DNA from: Epinephelus fuscoguttatus
Taxonomy: Eukaryota > Chordata > Actinopteri > Perciformes > Serranidae
Reading direction: 5' to 3'
Assembly (NCBI RefSeq): GCF_011397635.1
Contig: NC_064773.1
Span: 26,530,949-26,594,948 of the forward strand
DNA length: 64,000 nucleotides
This document shows, piece after piece, positions 59,180 to 64,000 of this stretch (its first letter is position 1; the number at the start of each line of letters is the position of its first letter). The position numbers and the translations under genes were made by a program. A model generated the notes under the pieces. It was given only the letters and a program-made list of their open reading frames with translations. It made no database searches and was not told the DNA's origin.

Positions 59180-60550
59180 CGACTAGTCTCGCTCACCAGA
59201 CCTTTCTCAAGAAAAGAAAGATCTGGCTGGGCCGACTCTGGCCCTGTCCAAATACCCGCACTTGTGCCCATGTGCCCCTCAGTTGCGCACTCCCGCTAAG
59301 GGGCGCAAGTTCGTAGGGTGTCCAAATTGTGTTCTGTTGTTATCAAGGGGTGCAAACCTGCGCCCTTAATACACCCCTTCTGAAAGTGCGCATCAGACCT
59401 CACTTCCCTGAAGGATTTTACCCAGAATCCTCCGGAGTGTCGTGACGCCGTAACACTGCACCTGGTCGGTACAACTCACCATCTTCAAACGGTAACTGAC
59501 GTGTCCGCGAGCCGTTAACTCCGACTGACAACAACCGTTAGAGGAACATAACGTCAAACAACACGCTGTGTGGACTTAATAATACATGACAGGGCGTTAA
59601 TAATGAAATAATATACAGTTTACAGTTGACTGGAGGTTTGTATAACAGTCCACATCACTTTACAGTTTTGATTGTGTCTTTAATTATTATTATTTTATTA
59701 CCCTATGTCTTTATAGTTTATTTTATATCACAATTTATCCAAGCAAAAAACTTTTTAATAGTAATAACAGTAATCTAGGCTACGTTAACGGTAGAGTAAA
59801 AAAAGATGTTACAGCTAATATGCACATTATTAACAGGTAAATTCAAGAGTAAAATTTAATTTAATTTACCTGTTGGTTGGGCATCAGCATCAGTACTTGG
59901 ATCTGATGTAGATGCCGCCTTCTCCTGCGGCTCCTAATCCTCCTCATCATTCGCTGATTGTATCTATTTATCATTTGCAGCAGCAGTGCTGCGAACAACG
60001 TTATTTCCTCTAACGCCATGTTTCGTCTCCTAGGAGACGGACCAGCTGGACCCAAAAGGGAGTGATGTGTACACAACTGTCCCAGTTCTCCTTTTTAAAC
60101 AGCGTCGATCCCTTGCGCACTTACGCCCCTAACTGCACTTTTGGCAAGTGCACTTCAGGGAAGACCTCAGGGCGCAAGTGCAGGTATTTGGACAGGGCCT
60201 CTCACTGTGAGATTGGAGAAAAAAAACGCCCCGGCTGCTTGTACTTCTTTCAACCAATCACAATCGTTCTGGGCGGTGCCACAGCAACGGTGTGCTTGCA
60301 AAAATATTGCCCGGGGGAAACAGGTTTTGGTGTAACACGCCCACAAAAATATCACCTACAGGATACGAACCATGGCAGAAAAATGGCTACATCCCCGCAA
60401 GATCAAACACCGCAAAAGTTAGTAAAGGACGTGTTGAAAACTGTTGAAAACTGCTACACAACCGGAGGTGGTAGGGCGGGACTTCTGGCTCGTTCCAACC
60501 AATGAGAGGCTGATCTCTGCAGCAAACTTCCGCCCACTCAGACTAACTGC
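59180..60550. repeat. Older fish repeat split by a Harbinger-like element
   Basis: AGTCTCGCTCACCAGACC before 59239, and CACTGTGAG... through GGCTCGTTCCAACCAATGAG and CCGCCCACTCAGACTAACTG after 60200, read as two halves of one interspersed repeat. Borders are approximate. Confidence 0.5.
59240..60199 (-). mobile_element. PIF/Harbinger-like MITE nested in another repeat
   Basis: GGCCCTGTCCAAATACC at the left is inverted at the right, and TCT flanks both sides (59237-59239 and 60200-60202), a 3-bp duplication as in PIF/Harbinger. On the minus strand a 5' frame starts at 60018 (MALEEITLFAALLLQMINRY, then an Arg-rich run), which looks like the start of a HARBI1-type nuclease. No catalytic part is present. 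Confidence 0.65.
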
Positions 60551-60653
60551 CGACAAATGGTGGACTTGAATCTGTTGCCACCTCATAGAAAATATCAGTC
60601 TTTTCACTTCCTGTGTAAACACTTTATGAAGGTCCAGTGTCTAGGATTTAGAG

Positions 60654-60931
60654 TAGGGATGTCAAAGGTTAACTGTTGATAGGTTTAAAAAAAAAAGGAG
60701 ACATTTATGACACAAAACATTAAAATTTTACCATCTCTAAGTGGTAAGGGTTTTGAAATTGGGTGCTAAAAATCACTGAGTTAATAAATCCTCACACTAA
60801 AAGGAAAGACCTGGTGTAGTTCATGTCATTTTATTTATTTATTTTTTCCTTTATTAAAAAATTACCAGTTTGCTAATGGTTAATGTGTGTTCAGCTATCG
60901 AAAGCAAAATTCACTGAAACTGACATCCCTA
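60654..60931. mobile_element. Short hAT-type MITE
   Basis: The ends TAGGGATGTCA are exactly inverted. The flanks ATTTAGAG and GTTTAGGG are an 8-bp duplication with two mismatches. It is 278 bp and non-coding. Confidence 0.7.
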
Positions 60932-61069
60932 GTTTAGGGGCATCTATCGGCAGAAATGGTATAGAAATGGTCATTGGTTTATAATCACCTGAAAACAAGA
61001 GCTGTGTTTTAGTTACCTTAGAATGACCCGTTTATACATACGGAGTGGGTCCTCTTCAGGTATTGTGCC

Positions 61070-61420
61070 AGGCTTTGAGACCAGCTTTCATAGTGGCCAA
61101 ATGGTGGAATTAATCCAAATAAAACTTTTTATTCCCATAGACTTACATTGTGAGATGTCTGTACATCAGTGGATATGTTTTTTTTTAGTGTCACAACCCT
61201 CACAAAATGACCGTTTCAATGTAAAACAATCAGTCCGATAGCATTTGGAAAGTCCAGAGGAGCTGCATGATTGAATCATTTTATCCCCATTTAAGTTAGC
61301 AAAATGCTAAACTGGAAGTAGTCAGCTTGGCTCGTAGAAGTCGATCATTGGCTTCTTGTGCCACTGAGCAACTTTTATGGGAATGAATGGGACAGGCCAT
61401 CCATGGTCCTCTTCCACTGA
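61070..61420 (+). repeat. Diverged interspersed repeat (copy 2)
   Basis: CCCATAGACTTACATTGTGAGATGTCTGTACAT (quoted in part: CATAGACTTACATTG), GTGTCACAACCCTCACAAAATGA-type and GGCTCGTAGAAGTCGATCA words mark a fish repeat also found at 3040-3260. The class is unknown. Confidence 0.4.
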
Positions 61421-61540
61421 GTCATCTTTATTGTTCTACGGTAGTCAAGAATGGACAAATCAAACTGGCTCGTGATAGGGCTGCATGATGTGTGCATTGA
61501 CCACTATAGTTCTTGGCACACTGTAGAAGTTTCAGTTATG

Positions 61541-61722
61541 TTCTGGTGGCTTAGTGGGTGAAGCAGGCATCCCATGTGCTAAGACAATGCCCGTGCCTTA
61601 GCACCTGCAGGGTCGTTTCCAGCCTGAGGCCCTTTGCTGTATGCCATCCTCTCTCTTCCCCCTTTAAGCTTGATCTGTCCTATCCAATAAAGGCAAAAAG
61701 CCCCAAAAATAATCTTACAAAG
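61541..61722 (+). mobile_element. tRNA-like SINE, plus orientation
   Basis: GGTGGCTTAGTGGGTGAAGCAGGC is a tRNA-like head (A-box), GGGTCGTTTCCAGCC a decayed B-box, and the tail reads CCAATAAAGGCAAAAAGCCC. Same family as 29079-29252. Confidence 0.7.
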
Positions 61723-62079
61723 AAGGCTATGAGATTTTTCCGTTGGGTTTTGGGCTATTGCTGTTGTCAACAAATTTATGATACCCTAAATGCAATCTAT
61801 AGAAGTAAAAAGCTAATGTTAGGACACCATGGTCATATGACTTAACATCACTACCACATGAAGGCTGTAAAGCTGTGCTCAGCATGATGCCGTTTTGTCG
61901 TCTCATGTAGCCACTTGTTTGCAACCACCTTTTTTAAGCCACATAAATGCTTCAAAATTCATGAGTGGGGTTTTTACTGATGTATTTTATGTTGTAGAAC
62001 AAAGCATGAAAGTCTCTTGAGCCTGTGTATGGCACAGACCTCATTTCAGGCATCTAACTAGAACCCCATTGACTTCAAG

Positions 62080-63200
62080 TTGAGGGAAGAGATAAAATGC
62101 CGACTCATTTCCGGGAATCAACTCATTCCTGTCCCCCGCCCCCACCATCCCCACCCCGCTGTCTGTGGCAGGCCGCCCAAACCTCATTACTTCATACAGG
62201 AAATATGAATCTTGAAAAACTTGTCCCTGAACCGGCTGGGCACTGCTGTTTTCCTTTTTTTAACTTTTTAATTCATTAACATATTTCGCATTACAAGGGC
62301 AACAAGCGAATGAGAAACAACAAAGCAAACAAATACATGTTTATGGAATAGTCAGTAAATAAAGGCAATTTAAAATAACATACAAAGTACATCCATAGTT
62401 TTAAATTTTAATATTTAAAATGTGCATTTGGACCCCCAACCACTCCCCCACCCCTGCAATAAAAACATGAAAGCTGCAGACTTACATGTTGACATAATTG
62501 AAGACATTAACACTGTAAATTGGTACAGAAAAGGCATGAGAACATTTTATCAGAATGCAGGAAATTAAATATCTGATGCTAAAATTTTCAGGCAGAGTGC
62601 TCCCACACCAATACACCCACTCGATGTGTGACCACCAATGATGAAATGAAACTCTTGCAATAATTTTGAAAGACCTGTATCACTGGCAGAATACAACACA
62701 ATTTTGGGGTCGTGTGGAGTAGGTCATCTGTTCCAATATCTGTAACTCAATATCAACAAAGAGCCCAACGGTGAGACAGTTCTTCTTAAGCCAGTATTTT
62801 GTTCTGCACTATACTACACTATTTGGACTATCCACCTTACTCCTGAGGGCACAACTGTAGAAATGATTATGTGCACAACGTCCTGTGTGAAATAGCGGAA
62901 ATAGCAATAAGCTAGTTAGTCCCAGAGACTGCCTGTGGTTGGTCACAGTGGCTACTCTTGGTGGCTTACCGCCAACGTTGGTTCTTTTAGAAAGAAATTT
63001 GCCTTCAGTTTAGCAAATACTGATTTATTTTTTAACAGACTGACAGGTCCGTCACTCAACGTCAGTACATGACATTCCTGTCTTTCCCCGTCTGACTTCA
63101 TTCTCAACCGACATTACAACACTACAACATACCTTGAAATATGTATTTAGTCATTAGGGCTGAGAATGTGCTACTGATTTACCGAATTTCCTTTATATGG
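62080..63200. other. Gene-free sequence
   Basis: AT-rich with C-rich patches near 62130 and 62430. I see no supported feature. Confidence 0.4.
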
Positions 63201-63202
63201 GT

Positions 63203-63241
63203 GGCTATGGCTCAGAGGTAGAGTGGGTCATCCACCAATCG

Positions 63242-63280
<39 letters not shown>

Positions 63281-63369
63281 AATGTGTGAATGTGACTCAT
63301 AGTGTAAAAAGCGCTTTGAGTGGTCGGATGACTAGAAAGGCGCTATACAAATGCAGGTTTACCATTTAC
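63203..63369 (+). mobile_element. tRNA-like SINE with its middle replaced by (GT)n
   Basis: The head GGCTATGGCTCAGAGGTAGAG is tRNA-like, and the tail AAAAAGCGCTTTGAGTGGTC then AAAGGCGCTATACAAATGCAG is a common fish SINE 3' end. A GT tract (63244-63279) lies where the B-box and body would be. Confidence 0.75.
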
Positions 63370-63889
63370 CATATATCATATAAAAAATGAATGCCAAAAG
63401 TAATTTCTTTTACTACTACTTTATATTATTATTACTGAAGTCTGCTGCTAAATTGAGCATCATGTTTCACTCAGAACAGTTTTTAATAAATCAGAAGTTA
63501 AAAAAATGTGTAAAATGCATCGTTAACACAAACGAGTGGAGGATTAGCAGGGAAACATCACATATATTCACTTAACATGGAGCTACAGCAAGCTAACTGC
63601 TAGCATGCTCGGTTGAAAAGGAAAAAAAGACAACAATATTTTGAGATGGCTGTCAGAGAGTTTGCAGAGGTATGATCACATAATCCTGTTTGAACTATAA
63701 CAGGTGGTGTGTTCCACATTTTATTTCCCAATTTCTCTTGCAAAGAAGAATAGACTACTGTATACAAACTGTTGGAAATCGCCGGTTAATGGAAGGATTA
63801 TTTCATTGTTGGTTTTTGGTATTTTCATAGGATTTGATGACAATAAAAACATAAAAAAACATATCCTACAAGGGCAGAAAAAAAGCACT

Positions 63890-64000
63890 GCCTGTTGTAG
63901 CACCAGACGATCACAGGGACTTCAAAATGAAAATTTGCCTTTAATGTACAGGACAGAATGAAATGGTCGCAAGCCAGAGTCGAACCTGCAACCGCTGCAG
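63890..64000 (-). mobile_element. tRNA-like SINE, cut by the window end
   Basis: GAGTCGAACCTGCAACCGCTGCAG is a B-box region on the minus strand, preceded by the tail ATTTGCCTTTAATGTACAGGAC. Same family as 29079-29252 and 61541-61722. Confidence 0.65.

Noticed and set aside
1-64000. CRISPR array, operon, phage or bacterial defence system
   Set aside because: Spliced vertebrate genes throughout; repeats are microsatellites and transposons with no spacer pattern.

Overview
The window is teleost (ray-finned fish) nuclear DNA. It has spliced genes with GT-AG introns, long AT-rich introns, many CA, TA and AAAT microsatellites, and a dense load of fish-type transposons (hAT, Tc1/mariner, PIF/Harbinger-like, tRNA-like SINEs, one LINE). 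Nothing prokaryotic, viral or organellar was seen. The species cannot be named from the sequence alone.

Three complete protein-coding genes were rebuilt exon by exon, with every splice phase checked. CDC123 is on the minus strand (6154-20088, 13 coding exons, 346 aa); it is the chaperone that assembles translation factor eIF2. NUDT5 is on the plus strand (21188-26299, 9 coding exons, 218 aa); it is a Nudix ADP-sugar pyrophosphatase. The two are head to head across about 0.7 kb that carries ETS-type promoter motifs. FBH1 (FBXO18) is on the plus strand (28684-51908, 21 coding exons, 1060 aa); it is an F-box UvrD-family DNA helicase that restrains RAD51.

Layout: 1-6150 is gene-free sequence downstream of CDC123 with microsatellites, two short inverted-repeat transposons and some unique-looking sequence. 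6154-20088 is CDC123; its intron 2 holds a 3.9-kb decayed LINE. 20089-21187 is the divergent promoter region. 21188-27330 is NUDT5 with its 3' UTR. 27330-28290 is a quiet spacer. 28290-51908 is FBH1, whose introns hold at least six DNA transposons, several nested. 51909-64000 has no recognisable host gene; it holds two Tc1 elements, a cluster of short inverted motifs with a telomere-like core, a composite Harbinger-like element and SINEs.

The three genes are housekeeping functions (translation initiation, nucleotide metabolism, recombination control) and nothing suggests a joint pathway. No new multi-gene system was found. The points most worth a second look are a 9-nt micro-exon that helps encode the NUDT5 catalytic loop, a 20-bp tandem duplication that doubles the FBH1 first coding splice donor, two short upstream reading frames in the FBH1 leader, the inverted-motif/telomere-like cluster at 58.5 kb, and several nested transposons with readable target-site duplications.
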